Shown here piece after piece: positions 11,882 through 23,116 of a stretch of DNA of 64,000 nucleotides. A program made the translations under genes and the position numbers. The notes beneath the pieces were generated by a model. The model was not told the origin of the DNA. It made no database searches and was given only the letters and a program-made list of their open reading frames with translations. The number at the start of each line of letters is the position of its first letter. Within the stretch, counting starts at the first letter, position 1. The stretch lies in assembly GCA_003008705.1 (NCBI GenBank), contig PDUO01000009.1:1054001-1118000 (forward strand), written 5' to 3'. The DNA comes from Pezicula radicicola. Its lineage: Eukaryota; Ascomycota; Leotiomycetes; Helotiales; Dermateaceae.

Positions 11882-12402
11882 ATCCCAATCATAAGGACGC
11901 CCATATTGGGAGATTCAAGAAGTACGAGCACAACAGTGTCACAGTCAATGACAAGTGACTCGGGCAGTTTCGTCACGGCAATCTTGCTCCTCTACAGGCG
12001 TACATCACGGACGGTGGGTGAGAGGGTGAGAGGTTGCAATGGTCATACGAGGCGTGTGGTGTGGTAAGAATTCACATGTGAACTGAACCCCACACCCCTG
12101 ACGCGAGCTTCCCCGGATTTGGCACAGCTACATAAATTAAAGTCGTCTGCATAAGGTGTGTGGGCCTGCATCTTTTACGTTTAGACGAGGGTCTCAGTTG
12201 GTAAACTTACCTAGGTATTGGGTGAGAGGCTATCTAGACAGACATACTGTATAATCCCTTATTACATGACGCATTGTTCCACGAATTTGACGCTTTAATT
12301 TACCTCTATTTATGCTTTCCTCTGGAAAAGAAATAACTTTCCCGAGGAACTTTGGATGTTTATCTACTCTTACATTGGAATATCTCCCGCGCTGTGGTTT
12401 CC
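11882..12402. other. Intergenic, patatin-like promoter / LEO1 3' side
   Basis: About 520 bp hold the promoter of the patatin-like gene and the 3' UTR of LEO1. I see no distinct element. Confidence 0.45.
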
Positions 12403-13762
12403 CTACTCATCATCATCGTCGTCCTCAATGATATTCCTCTTTCTACCTCTTCCAGTCGCTTCTTGGGCCGCAGCAGGAGCTTCATCGTCATCAAGATCGG
12501 CCTCAGCATCGGCATCGGCATCACTAAGCTCGTCTGTCTTTTCTGGCTTCTGCTTTTGCTTCTTGCGCTTGGGCTCATCCCTCTCGCTCTCATCATCGAG
12601 CATTTCTTCCTCTTCTTCATCATCAAGCTCTGGCTCTTCCTCTCCGTCCTCGTCACTGGAGGCCAAGAAGTCATCAGTCTTGTCGTAATCGTCCTCCCGG
12701 TTTCTACCGCCAGGGGGTCTATCATCGTCTGAATCATAATCGGGTCTCCGTCTGGGACGTTTCGGGGCCGCTTTACGCGTCGCAGGGCCTCTACGACCTC
12801 CCCCTTCGAGATCTTCCAGTCTCAGTCCACCACCTGCTCCACGTCCACCACGGGTGTCTGCTTTGGCAGCGGCCGTCTCACGTCTGCGTTGCAGTCGCAT
12901 ACGTTCTTTCTCAGCCATCTCCGCGCGCTTTTTCTGCAGTTCTGGATCCTGTGTGTTCGTGATCAACTCGGGTCCATTCTTGTCCTCACCTTTGTGACCA
13001 CCACGAGTGGCAGCGGCCAAACTTCTCTGAAGTCTTTCCAACGCATCGTCTTCGATCTCCTTGTTGGGACGAACGGTGTGCTGATTGGTCATATGGCCAA
13101 TCATGACCAGTAATTGCGAGGTAATAGATGGAGAGGCAAGGTACAGGTGCGAATCCTGAACTTCCTGGTACGTCTTATTCTCCTTAGGCGGAACAAGGGG
13201 TTTGGTTTGCAGTTCATAGTGTTGGTCTCCAACGGAGATAGTCGTGCTGCCATCGCTCCATTTGTACACGACAGTGTTGCTCTCAAGTTTGCCTGTGGCA
13301 GCATTTTTACGATAGCGCATCTTTGAGGTAGCAGTTGAGAGCGCGGAGAAGGTGGCAGACTTCGTATCAGTGTGATGGTCGGACGCTGGAGGTTCGAAGG
13401 TCTCGGGCTCGAATGGATATGGGTCAATTCCGAGAAACTTTGGTAGGCGCAATTCATTAAACTAGAAACGGTCAGCTTCAGTCGCGTAAGGTGGGCATTT
13501 GGATATATACCTCTCCATCATACGGCTTTGGCCATGGCTGTCTCCACAATGTTCCCTCCAGAATACGTGCTTCCCTATCTGCCTGCTCCCCATCATCAAC
13601 ATCATGCTTGCGCGCCCTGTCATTCCTATCCTCATCGTCTCCCGAATCCAGCTCGCGGTCACTTAATTCGCGTGCCTTCTCAGAGGCATCTTCGTCTCCA
13701 AAAAGATCGTCTTCGAGGCCACTTCCTGTATCCATGACATCATCCTCAGGAGAGGAAGCCAT
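12403..13762 (-). CDS. LEO1: PAF1 complex subunit LEO1
   Basis: Exons 13762-13511 and 13461-12403 give 436 residues. LEO1 is a nuclear subunit of the PAF1 complex, which travels with RNA polymerase II and supports histone H2B ubiquitylation and H3 methylation. The N-terminus is acidic (PEDDVMDTGSGLEDDLFGDE). The conserved LEO1 core spans roughly 80-230 (LPKFLGIDPYPFEPETFE, VVYKWSDGSTTISVGDQHYE, LYLASPSITSQLLVMIGHMT). The C-terminal half is low-complexity, first Arg/Gly then long Asp/Glu runs, as in other LEO1 proteins. The 49-nt intron (GTATAT...TTTCTAG) joins PYDGE to FNELRLP. The gene is divergent from MOB2. Confidence 0.96.
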
Positions 13763-14236
13763 GGTTTACTCGGGATGAAATCTGGTTGAGAATGATGAGG
13801 TAGTTTCGCTGTACGAGTTATGTGTTGGTGAGATGCAGAACTTCTTGAACGTATGAGACTCGGAGATTGCCAAAGGCCCACTGTAGATGGTGCAAACAAG
13901 CCCTCTTTCATCCAATTGAATATGGATTCCGGGTTGTGGTTGGGGCGCTTGAGTTAGGAACTGAGATCGAAGCTTGTACAGAGCAAAGCCGACACAGATT
14001 GCAACAATCGCGCACACCCAAGAGATGCATTGGCTTGGCGAGGCTCGTAGGCGCGATAGGCGCGTATCAACTATTGTCCGTTAGCGCCTGGCCACATCAG
14101 ATATAGACTAACGTTATTGGGAAACTTGTGACTTCAAAGGTCCCCTGAATTCAACCTTCAGCCTTCCACTCCACGACGATTTGCGAACCCGACGTCCAAC
14201 TCTCCATATCAGCAACCCGACAACCATTGTGTTGAT
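13763..14236. promoter_or_regulatory. Divergent promoter, LEO1 / MOB2
   Basis: The 474 bp between the start codons of two divergent housekeeping genes should hold both promoters. No recognisable binding-site cluster was seen. Confidence 0.5.
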
Positions 14237-15973
14237 ATGTCGAATCTATTCTCTGGAATGTGGGTGCTTACGGCTTTCTTTCTCTGGTTATGTGGTTGGT
14301 CACTCTTTGTCTGGAGTTGAGATGCATTGGTATTGAGGTTCTGTGAATGGCGTCAAGTGTGTCATCTTTGCTGCTTATCAAGGGTTCACGTGCAAATCGA
14401 GCTAGCGGGGGTCATTTCAGTTGATCTCGGCGCCTACTTAACGCAACGTGTTTTTACTCAAATTCTCCTTCACCGACATCTTTCCCTTAATCACCACAAA
14501 TCCCACCGGTCAACAGTTGGCCATGTTCAACTACCGCATGTACCTGTTCTGGGCCACTGGAGTTCAAGCATGGGTTGTCTTTCTGGCCTCTTTTGCTTTG
14601 TGGCTAAGGGCCAAGTTTCTCCCTGCGAGGAGACAGTTGTACCTTATCAGTCGCGTTTCCATGAACATCTACCACCTCCAGATGTCCCTTGGAAACGCCG
14701 GTTATCCTACCCCTCTGCAAGTCTTGTTAAGTTTGTATAAAGATGAGCATGTTTGCTAACATCTCTTCCTTCACAGCAGTGGACGCTTCCGAGGTGGTGG
14801 CAAAAACAGCGGCAATAAGAGCCCAGGAGGTCCTAATGTAAATTCGCCCACTTCTCCTACAGGCAGCTCCCAAGGAAGTCAATCGTCTACAAACCTCGCA
14901 CCACGGATTTCTCCACTCCCAAATTCTCCATCTCTAACTCAAACCCTGGCAATGGACGAGTCAAGCGGCAATGTTGTCAACAACAATGACCCCCTTGGCT
15001 TTTACAATCTTCCTCGACCTAAGCCTCTCTGGCTTAACAGCAATTACTCCAAGCACATTGTCAAAGGCAACTTTATGACCCTGTCAGCAAGACCAAAGAC
15101 CGTCGAACCAGGAGAGTGGATTGCTCATCAAGGTAAAGATTCCTCACAATCTCACATTGACGCATCTGCTCATATTTTACGCTTAGTTGTTGAACACTAC
15201 CGTAACCTCTGGAACTTTGTACTTATCATTCACGCCAAGGATGATGATGGTACCTCTATCTGCAACCCCCAGACATGCCCTCGCATGTCCGCTGGCGCGT
15301 GAGTTTTCCTGTCCCTAAAATAAGTTATCTCGTCTGATTATTTTCAAGCAATCACTCATTCACATGGCTGAACAACCGCAAAGAGCCTGTTGAGGTCCCA
15401 GCCCATGAATACATCTCGCTTATGCAACGATGGATTTCAGGCAAGATTGATAATACCGATATCTTTCCCACTGATCCTGCTGGCGTTTCATTTGCGCAGA
15501 ATACCAATGGCCCGGAGAAAGTCAGCTCAACTTACGCATCTGGTGGTCTTAATACTCCTAGCTCGAACACTCCCATTCCAGCTGGACCAACTAGTCTTAA
15601 TACATCCTTGTCGCAACTTGCTGGTCCTGGTGACTGGGTCGGAAAGAGCAGTGGTTTCCCAGCCGAATTCAATGACGTTTGCCAGACTATCTTCCGTCAA
15701 ATGTTCCGTGTCTATGCTCATCTGTACTGGGCTCATTTCGTCGAACCATTCTACCACCTCAACCTTGATAAGCATCTGAACAGTTGCTTCAGTCATTTCA
15801 TCTTGACCGCCACCGAAATCGACATGCTGAAGCCTCATGAATTGGAGCCAATGCAACCTCTCATTGACCTCTGGGCCGCCAATGGAACCTTCCCACCAGA
15901 GTCCAAGGCTTACACCTGTGCTAATGTCAAGGCTGGAGAACGATTGATGCAAATCAGTGGTCAAAATGCTTGA
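14237..15973 (+). CDS. MOB2: MOB2-type kinase activator
   Basis: Exons 14237-14259, 14777-15132, 15187-15298 and 15349-15973 give 371 residues. Mob2 binds and activates the NDR kinase (Cbk1/COT1), controlling polarity, hyphal growth and cell separation. The N-terminus MSNLFSG is joined by splicing to a Gly/Ser/Asn-rich, probably disordered segment (to about residue 95). The Mob fold follows: FYNLPRPKPLWLNSNYSKHI, GEWIAHQVVEHYRNLWNF, the zinc-binding Cys pair in CNPQTC, and the His pair in HLYWAHF. An Asn/Thr/Ser/Pro insert near 205-235 (TPSSNTPIPAGPTSLNT) is common in filamentous fungi. The first intron is 517 nt, long for this window, and the first exon only 23 nt, so the N-terminal join is less certain than the rest. 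Confidence 0.92.
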
Positions 15974-17334
15974 GCAGACACTTGTACAAAGACCGGATGG
16001 CCATAATTGCAATTTTTGTTTAATGGGCATGGCAAAAAAGTGGAGCAGATCAAGTCAGCGTGATGATTGCATAAATTGACGAATTTTCTTTGACTGTGGC
16101 TTTGAGGGCAAGTGCAGGGTAGCATTTCAGCACGCAGATCTCTCTCATTCTTGCTTGCTTTTGAAGGTTATTGATGATGGCATAGTTTCAGCAGCATGGA
16201 AGAAATCATTCAAGATGGTGGCGTTTGTTTTCCCCCTTAAATCAAATCATATGAGAGGAGACATGAGAAAGCTTTGTTCTACAGTATCAGAAGGTACTAG
16301 AACAGCTGATAGGAAATGACACGACTGAACTTCACTTATTGGTACTGACTGCAATGGAATCAAAGGTTCTTTGAATGAGTCTTCCTACCTCCTCCCCAAA
16401 TGTTCCTAGCTAAACAGAATGCGTTTATTTATGCTCAAATATGCTGGTTTTCACTACAGTGGTGCAGTAAAGAGGTTTTACTCGTGCCATGGTTTCTTAA
16501 TGCAACTCTCTCTTAACCAGAAAATAACCAATAGCGAGGCTTTTGGTTGAAAGCTCATATAGTTCTCATTACTTAACATTCAAAACCTACCTAAAGTGTA
16601 GTCTACTCGCCTCCCAGCTACCTAGGTATGCTAACACACAACCATCTACATGGTATCTATCTCCGTTAAGTATCCAGCTACATACCTACCTAGCTAGCTT
16701 TGAAGAAAGCTTATTCCCCTCCCCCCAAGATCAATTCTGAATTAGTATAGTAATACTAACAATAACCTCCCACAGAAATACTTCACATATATTTTCCACA
16801 CATAGCCCACCAAACCTCACAATCTCCGCTTATAAAAACCCCTCCTCTACTCTCCAATCACACACCCCTTTGTATAATAAGCATTCTCCTTACTTCAGAT
16901 ACTGGCCGATGTCCCTGCCGCTTCTCCTCTTTTCTCCCCTATCACCGTATCAACGCTACCTAGCCACATGACAACCTAAAAGCTGCCCTCGTCCTTATGT
17001 CCATCTAGCAGGGGGATGTTTAGATATATCTAGTGTATCTCCGTGGGATTTGTTGTCGTCTCTAACCCCGTTGCCCTTGTAGTTAATATGGTGCTTTTGT
17101 CTTAGGGTGAGAAGGGGTGAATTGGGATGGGATGAAAGTGGGATATTGGGTATTTTCCTTCCATATTTCCAGGCACTTTAAGCGTCTTGTGTAACTCACT
17201 CGATTTAGATAACCTAGTTACTTGCCTCTTACAGATTACTCCAAATACCAAGCCATACAATCCCATTATCCAACACTACCTAAAACGCCTGGAAATCTCC
17301 CAAAAGCTACCTATGCATACGCCCAAAAGCCCAT
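15974..17334. other. 1.36 kb between convergent MOB2 and sugar porter
   Basis: 3' UTRs of both convergent genes plus AT-rich spacer. CTACCTAGGTA-like motifs recur around 16590-16700. No frame of interest and no RNA gene were seen. Confidence 0.45.
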
Positions 17335-19366
17335 CTACTCCTTAATCTCAATCCCTTCTGATTTCCCCACACTCTTCTTCTCCTCCCCCCCATGCGGAAC
17401 AATCTCATCAATATGCACATCTTTAACCCCCAAACCAGCTGTAGCATTATCAACCCCAACATTAGCATGATGAGCATCTTCAATATGTAACATATTTCCT
17501 CCTTTTTCTACATGATTTACACCTCCGAATAGTGTATCGATTTCTTCGAGGGAAATGGCTTTGGTTTCTGGGATGCAGAAATAGACGAATGCTGCTAGGA
17601 CTATGTTTATTGCGAAGAAGAAGTAGAATGTATTGCTATGGTATGTTAGTTTTTTTTGGTTCGGGTTTGATTTATTAGGAGGCTACTTACAATCCCTGCT
17701 TTGCGAGGAAGGTAGGGAAGAATTGCTGGAAGATGGAGTTTCCAACATTCTGCATTTGAGATGCCATTCCCAAGGCTTGAGCACGCACGTTCATACTAAA
17801 CACTTCTGAGGTCCAGATCCAAGTTGTAGCACCCCATGAAGGTTTGTAGAAGAATGTAAATAGAAATAGCAGGAAGACAATAGCGATGGCTACAGGCTCT
17901 GTCTTAGCTCCAGTTGGAGAGGACGGTGTTTGGTCTCCGACGAGAGAGACGATTAACATGCACATAGACATGCCAAGAGCTCCAACTATGAGAAGGAATT
18001 TACGACCGAATCGCTCTACGGTCCAGACAGCGTTCAGCGTGAAGAGAATTCCACAAGTGGCATTAAGGGCATTGATAAGGTTGATGGTATCGGATGAGGT
18101 AAATACTTTCTTGTAGATCTTGCTAGAGTACGTGTTCAAGGTTCCCTGACCAGTAAGTTGTTGACCGATGTTCAAGACGAAGGCAAGTAGGAGACGCTTG
18201 CGAACGGAACGGTCTTTCCAGAGGGCACTATAGCCGCTTGAGATGGCTTCTTTTTCGAATTCCAACGCCTCACGGATGATAAGCAGCTCGTCTTCAACTT
18301 CTTGGTCTGTCTCACGGACACGACGAAGAGAAGCTCGTGCCTCGTCAACACGACCTCCGTGTTGAATATACCAACGTGGTGTCTCGGGGATGAAAGGGAG
18401 GAGTGTAAGGATTATGATGGGCACCATCATTTGGAATATCACGACCATTTTCCAGTCCCATTCTCCGAGTGCTTCGCGGTGTTGGCCACATGCGTAATTA
18501 ATCCAATACGCAAGGAAAGATCCAACTGAGTAGAATAGTTGCCAGAATGCCATTATTTGTCCGCGAATGTGTGGGGGTGCAAGTTCTCCAATATAAACAG
18601 GTCCGGCAGCTGAATAAAAGTTAGCCTTCATATTTAAAGAGAGATATCTATGTGTCGACATACTCAATGCAATTCCTTGACCTAGACCGATGATGACTCT
18701 TCCTGCTATGAAGGTGCCGAGGCTCCCTTTAGGGGCAAAGGTCTGAATGAATGTGGCGATGATAGTCATTAAGCATCCTATAGCCATACCCCACCGACGT
18801 CCAAGGTAATCTGCCAAAGGTCCACCCAGAAACCAACCAGCTGTTTTCAGGCACACGTCAGTGAGCTATTCTTGTACGCGTATAATCCAGATACTTGGTA
18901 GCTTGTAGAACTAAGACAGGCTCAGGAGATACTTTGAAGCTCTCGGGCACTGGATTGCATTGTGACTGAAGCCGGGATATGATCTGTCCTTGTTCTCTTT
19001 TTATATATGGTGGCCGGCGAGACCTGGTTGTAGCACCGGGAATGTGGGAGGGACTAACCGACGATGGCACCAACAGTGTAAGCTGTGTTGACTGCTCCGA
19101 TTTTCTCTGTATCCTAAGTAGTATGTCAGTAAAACCCACACCTGCGTGCATGCCCACATTACGTCAACTTACGGGATCATTGAACCAAGCAACCCAATGG
19201 TCCGAGTTCTGGACGGAATTGTAGACACTGGCATCGTACCCATAGAGGACCTATTTTGTCTATTAGTAGATAGCCCTCGCGCGGGAAAGTTCGTCGATGA
19301 ACTTACCATGCATGATGCTGCCACCAAAGAGATGTACCAATTATAGACTCGTGTTTTCTCAACCAT
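17335..19366 (-). CDS. MFS sugar porter
   Basis: Six exons: 19366-19307, 19250-19173, 19113-19059, 18840-18664, 18609-17691 and 17635-17335, giving 529 residues. It is a 12-TM sugar transporter of the plasma membrane (PF00083 family). Signatures are MVLYGYDASVYNSVQ (helix 1), GGPLADYLGRRWG, GLGQGIAL-TAGPVYIGELAPPHIRG, FIPETPRWYIQHGG, GQQLTGQGTLNTYSS, W-WTSEVFSMNVRAQ and the closing CIPETKAISLEEIDTLFGG. The long C-terminal tail is hydrophilic and faces the cytosol. Transported sugar unknown; lactose, maltose or pentose are possible by family breadth. The fourth intron is 54 nt with no in-frame stop, so an unspliced mRNA would add 18 residues between helices. Start: Met of MVEKTRVYNWYISL. Confidence 0.92.
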
Positions 19367-22300
19367 CTTGACGGCGTCAAAGGTTCCTTGGATGCTCGAC
19401 TGTAGTTCGAGTCTTTTAACTCAAAATACCAAGGAAGGAGTTGTGCAAATCGCAGCCTAAGGGGAATTGACAAGAAATGATATGGGAACTTGACTAAGAC
19501 CAGGTGGTAAAAGAGAAAGAGGTAGGAAAGAAGAGAGAGAGAGGACTGGAGGTAGCCTGTCAACATTTGCTCGTGGTAGCAGGCGGTCTTTATCTTCAAG
19601 ATAATCTCAGTGAACAGGGATAATAAACTCACGACATCCCTCCAATCTTCAGGGTCTCCAGGGTCTCTGGCTGGATACGGCAGTCCTAAAGCTTCGGCAG
19701 AGTGGACCCAAATGCTCGGGAATAATGGAGGAGGCCAATCATCGTGCTGGCTCAGTCCCAAACATCCCTATTTTGATGTTTTCCTCGGGTTTTCAGGTTC
19801 CCCATACCCCGTTAACCCCAGAGCAAAGCGACGACACCTTGTTGCGGAGAATCTACGACTGAGATCTTCCTCGAATCAGAAATCTTCCACGGATGGAGCC
19901 GAGAAAGCTTAGAGCTTCACATGCGGCTTTCCAAGCATTTGTTTCCCAACCCTTTGGAAATAGGTATGTTCCTTACTCCCGAGTCACGGTTCGAGTGCTA
20001 ACCTTTTGAATCCGAAGTCACCGAGGTTATAAATTTCCGCATTCTGCGTCTGGTACTTTTCATTTCGGCCGGTTTAGTTCGCTTAGGCCCTGCTCATTTG
20101 CAAGACTGTTTGAGGCAGAGTGCTCGCCTAATCTGCAGTGCCCATTTTTTCTCGTACCAGCCAGGCTGTTATTATTCAAAGACTGCAGGAGCCTAAAGCC
20201 CTAAACTTGTAGGGTTTGCAGATGCAATGATTGTCTTTCAGTTCTTGATGCTTCTTTCCAACGTCTTTTTTTTCTCTCTTTCATTTTCCTACCCCTCCAC
20301 ACCTTATGCAGTCAACTCCAAGGCTAGCAAAAAACGAACCAGAATTTTGATGGCCAAAACGAGAAGAAATAGAGCTAAGTTCAATGTTGCAAATTGAAGC
20401 CTGAGACATGCGCCTCTACTTCAATGTTCATCCACTTTCTTTCTGGAATTAAGACTTAGTCTGGGGTAACGCACCCCAATTGTCAAGATGATACCTCCAC
20501 AATAAACGCTACTCTTCTTAGTTGGTCAGTATCTGGAGATTTTTCCGGGGCTATATCAAAACCTTAGCGACATCTTCCACCCCACGCAACAAATAAAGGT
20601 ATATCGGCCCCGGACTCACGGAAGCACTTAGCTAGGTAAGTACCTCAGCTATGATAAAAACACTGCAACAATGGAACCGCTATCAGCTTGCCGGTAGTTC
20701 GTATCTTGGAAGGTGTTTTCTATCGGAATTTAGCTTCAGCTAAAGTGATATAATTCAAGTCTCATGAGTCTAGTTCATTCTATTGAACCTGTATGTAACC
20801 AATACCACGAGATGTGCTCTGTAGTGGTCTTTCATCCTCCTTGCTAGATTGGAGTATTGTAAACCCAGCTGCCTTTTCTGCTTACCATGTTACACCATCT
20901 GCAAAAGAGTGAACTTGGTGGTGAAATTACCATCCAAATGATACCATAAAAACGATGTATATCCAATCATTCATTGTTTTGAGTTAACGTGAAATCGAAT
21001 GAATGTCCCGATGAACCGAGAAGACACAACAGCTAGCTGCTGCCCATGGGCTAAAACTTTCCACGAACAGGATTTCAACCTCGCGTGGTTGCAATTCCTT
21101 CCAAGATGGATGCAATGCTAAAACTTCTGTGCTTGACTTTCCTCATTCGGAGGATGTTGCATCATGACTTGCGCTCGCAGATGCCGTCGATAAAAAGATA
21201 TTCTGCAGATTGTACCGTATTAATTGGTTCATAAGATAATATCTGGTAAGTAGTTTTCTTCTTCTTCTTTTTTTCCCGACCTTTAGACCGTGCCTTATAA
21301 TCAAATGGTGCCTTATTCGTCTGTTTGACGCCTAACTCCGACCCCTAAAGCTTAGATGGTATTAGTCACTTTTGAGTAGTATTAACTATCTATAAGTTGG
21401 CTCTTTTAGCCCTTATCCCTTTGTGCGTCTAATGGCGCACAGAAAAATCCCTAGCCGTGCGCGACAAAATACATACATTTTTGGTAGTAAAAATCCGGGG
21501 AGAGTCCGGGGGTGCTAAATCCCTGTCTGGACGGCCATTTGATACACAGAGGGATATTGTAGGCTTTTACAGGCTCTTCAGCTCCGATTTAGGCTTCGAT
21601 TTTCGACGTTAAAATTATAGGAAGTCTTGTATAACCGCAAGGGAAGGTAAAGAGGGAGTTATTAAGGATAGTTTAAACAAGGAGATCCTGCGAATATAGA
21701 CATAGAGATATAGAAGAGGGTGGTAGTGAAGATGTTGACCTGCTAGTAGATAGAGATAAAGTCTATTTGATAGTTTTATAGACTAGGAATAACAGGAAAC
21801 TCTTGGTATAATATAATATCTTGTAGATAATTTAAGATTATTTTGACGCTTTAGAGCCATATCTTATAAGCCGGTAGTGCCTTATAAATAATGATCTCTT
21901 TGTAAACCAATTAATACGATACCAACAACGCCAAATATAGTGTTCAAGGTCTTTTCATCACCAGAACCATAGAATACTTTGACGAACTTAGCTCCACGAC
22001 CAGTGCTTCTAGAAGGCAATGAAGACACATATCTCGCACAGTGAACTCAAGAATCACATTGACTAGACACTGCTGGCTCCATGGCTCCATAGCCAAGCTG
22101 CTGTCATCCAGGGCACAAGATTTGCCGAAACTCGGAAGGTTCGAGCTGTCAAGGAGGCGAACTTGGGCCATAATATGTTCTTCGTGGGACCTAGTCAGCC
22201 GCAAAGTGTTCTAGCGCTAAGGAAGCTTCCCACCATGGCTGGCGATTTGAAGTCAATTGACAAAGGATTCAATGTTGAGACTCGACTGTCAACGGGCTGG

Positions 22301-23116
22301 TCTTGGCAAAAGATGTCAAGAGTAATAATTATGCCAGTAGCAACGAATAGGTAAGGTTACATTTTGCAAGGGTAGATGGAGTATATATAGGTTGGGATAT
22401 GTATTTGTATGATGATGTTTTTTTTTTGGTTGTTGGAGTAGATGAATAATTACTTCAAAAGGACTGGACAGCGGGACAGCGGCTCTGGCGCTTACTTAAT
22501 TTAAACCTTACCCGGCAGTAGGGAGGCTAACCTGACTTTACTAAGACTACCTAACTCAGCCCTGGAGCACGTGCTGGATGGTGGGTCCTTTCCATTGTTC
22601 TCAGCCTCGCCTCCATGGTCCTCGAGCATTCAATTCGATTCACGACCTGACCTGATGCCCAGATCTCACTTCCTCAAATCCCAATGACCCCATCTCTTCT
22701 TTGCTGCGTCTTAAATCGTATATAGCACAAACTAACTCGACATTTGACTTTCTTGGAGGGCGCGACCGACTTTTCATATTTTCGTTATCGCTTAACCCGA
22801 GCTGCAACCTTGATGGATACCCTCTCCATCATCATCTGTCACTGCCAAAAAGCAACACCTTCCTACCCCTCCATATCCGAGCATTTTTGCATGGAAATCG
22901 GAAGACTCTAGAAGAAAGCTCTTGCACGATTCCAGACTTGTTAGCACCATTCACTCTTCACCGTCAATATACGTTCGAGAAGGTGATCATCGACCATTCT
23001 CAAGCTGGCAGCCAAAGGTCGAAAAAGTCTCACGCGGTGGTGAGAAGGAGAGGCAGGGGGCCTTCCAATTACACCATCATTGAACAATCCTCAGTTGCTT
23101 CGACCCATCGTCCAGA
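19367..23116. other. 3.7 kb gene-poor interval
   Basis: It separates the divergent sugar-porter and zinc-finger genes. The only structured feature is the inverted-repeat element at 21215-21919. Open frames at 19303-19761, 21944-22204 and 22163-22354 are short and unrecognised. 22701-23116 is a likely long 5' leader of the zinc-finger gene. Confidence 0.45.
21215..21919. mobile_element. MITE-like element, 15-bp TIRs, TA flanks
   Basis: The left end CCGTATTAATTGGTT (21215-21229) is repeated inverted at the right end (21905-21919) with one mismatch (14 of 15). Both ends are directly flanked by TA (21213-21214 and 21920-21921), the target duplication of Tc1/mariner-type transposons. The 705-bp interior has no transposase frame, so it would be a non-autonomous element or a decayed relic. 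Inside, GTGCCTTATAA occurs twice in the same orientation near the two ends. A chance inverted repeat is unlikely at this length but copies elsewhere in the genome would be needed to prove it. Confidence 0.5.

Noticed and set aside
12352..12732. Long plus-strand frames opposite the LEO1 acidic tail
   Set aside because: They are complements of Asp/Glu-rich codons; the minus-strand LEO1 frame has clear homology.
14327..14759. Frames inside MOB2 intron 1
   Set aside because: They begin without good starts and run into the MOB2 acceptor; MOB2 similarity explains the flanks.
19985..20035. GGTTCGAG-like stretch resembling a tRNA T-loop
   Set aside because: No matching acceptor, D or anticodon stems around it.
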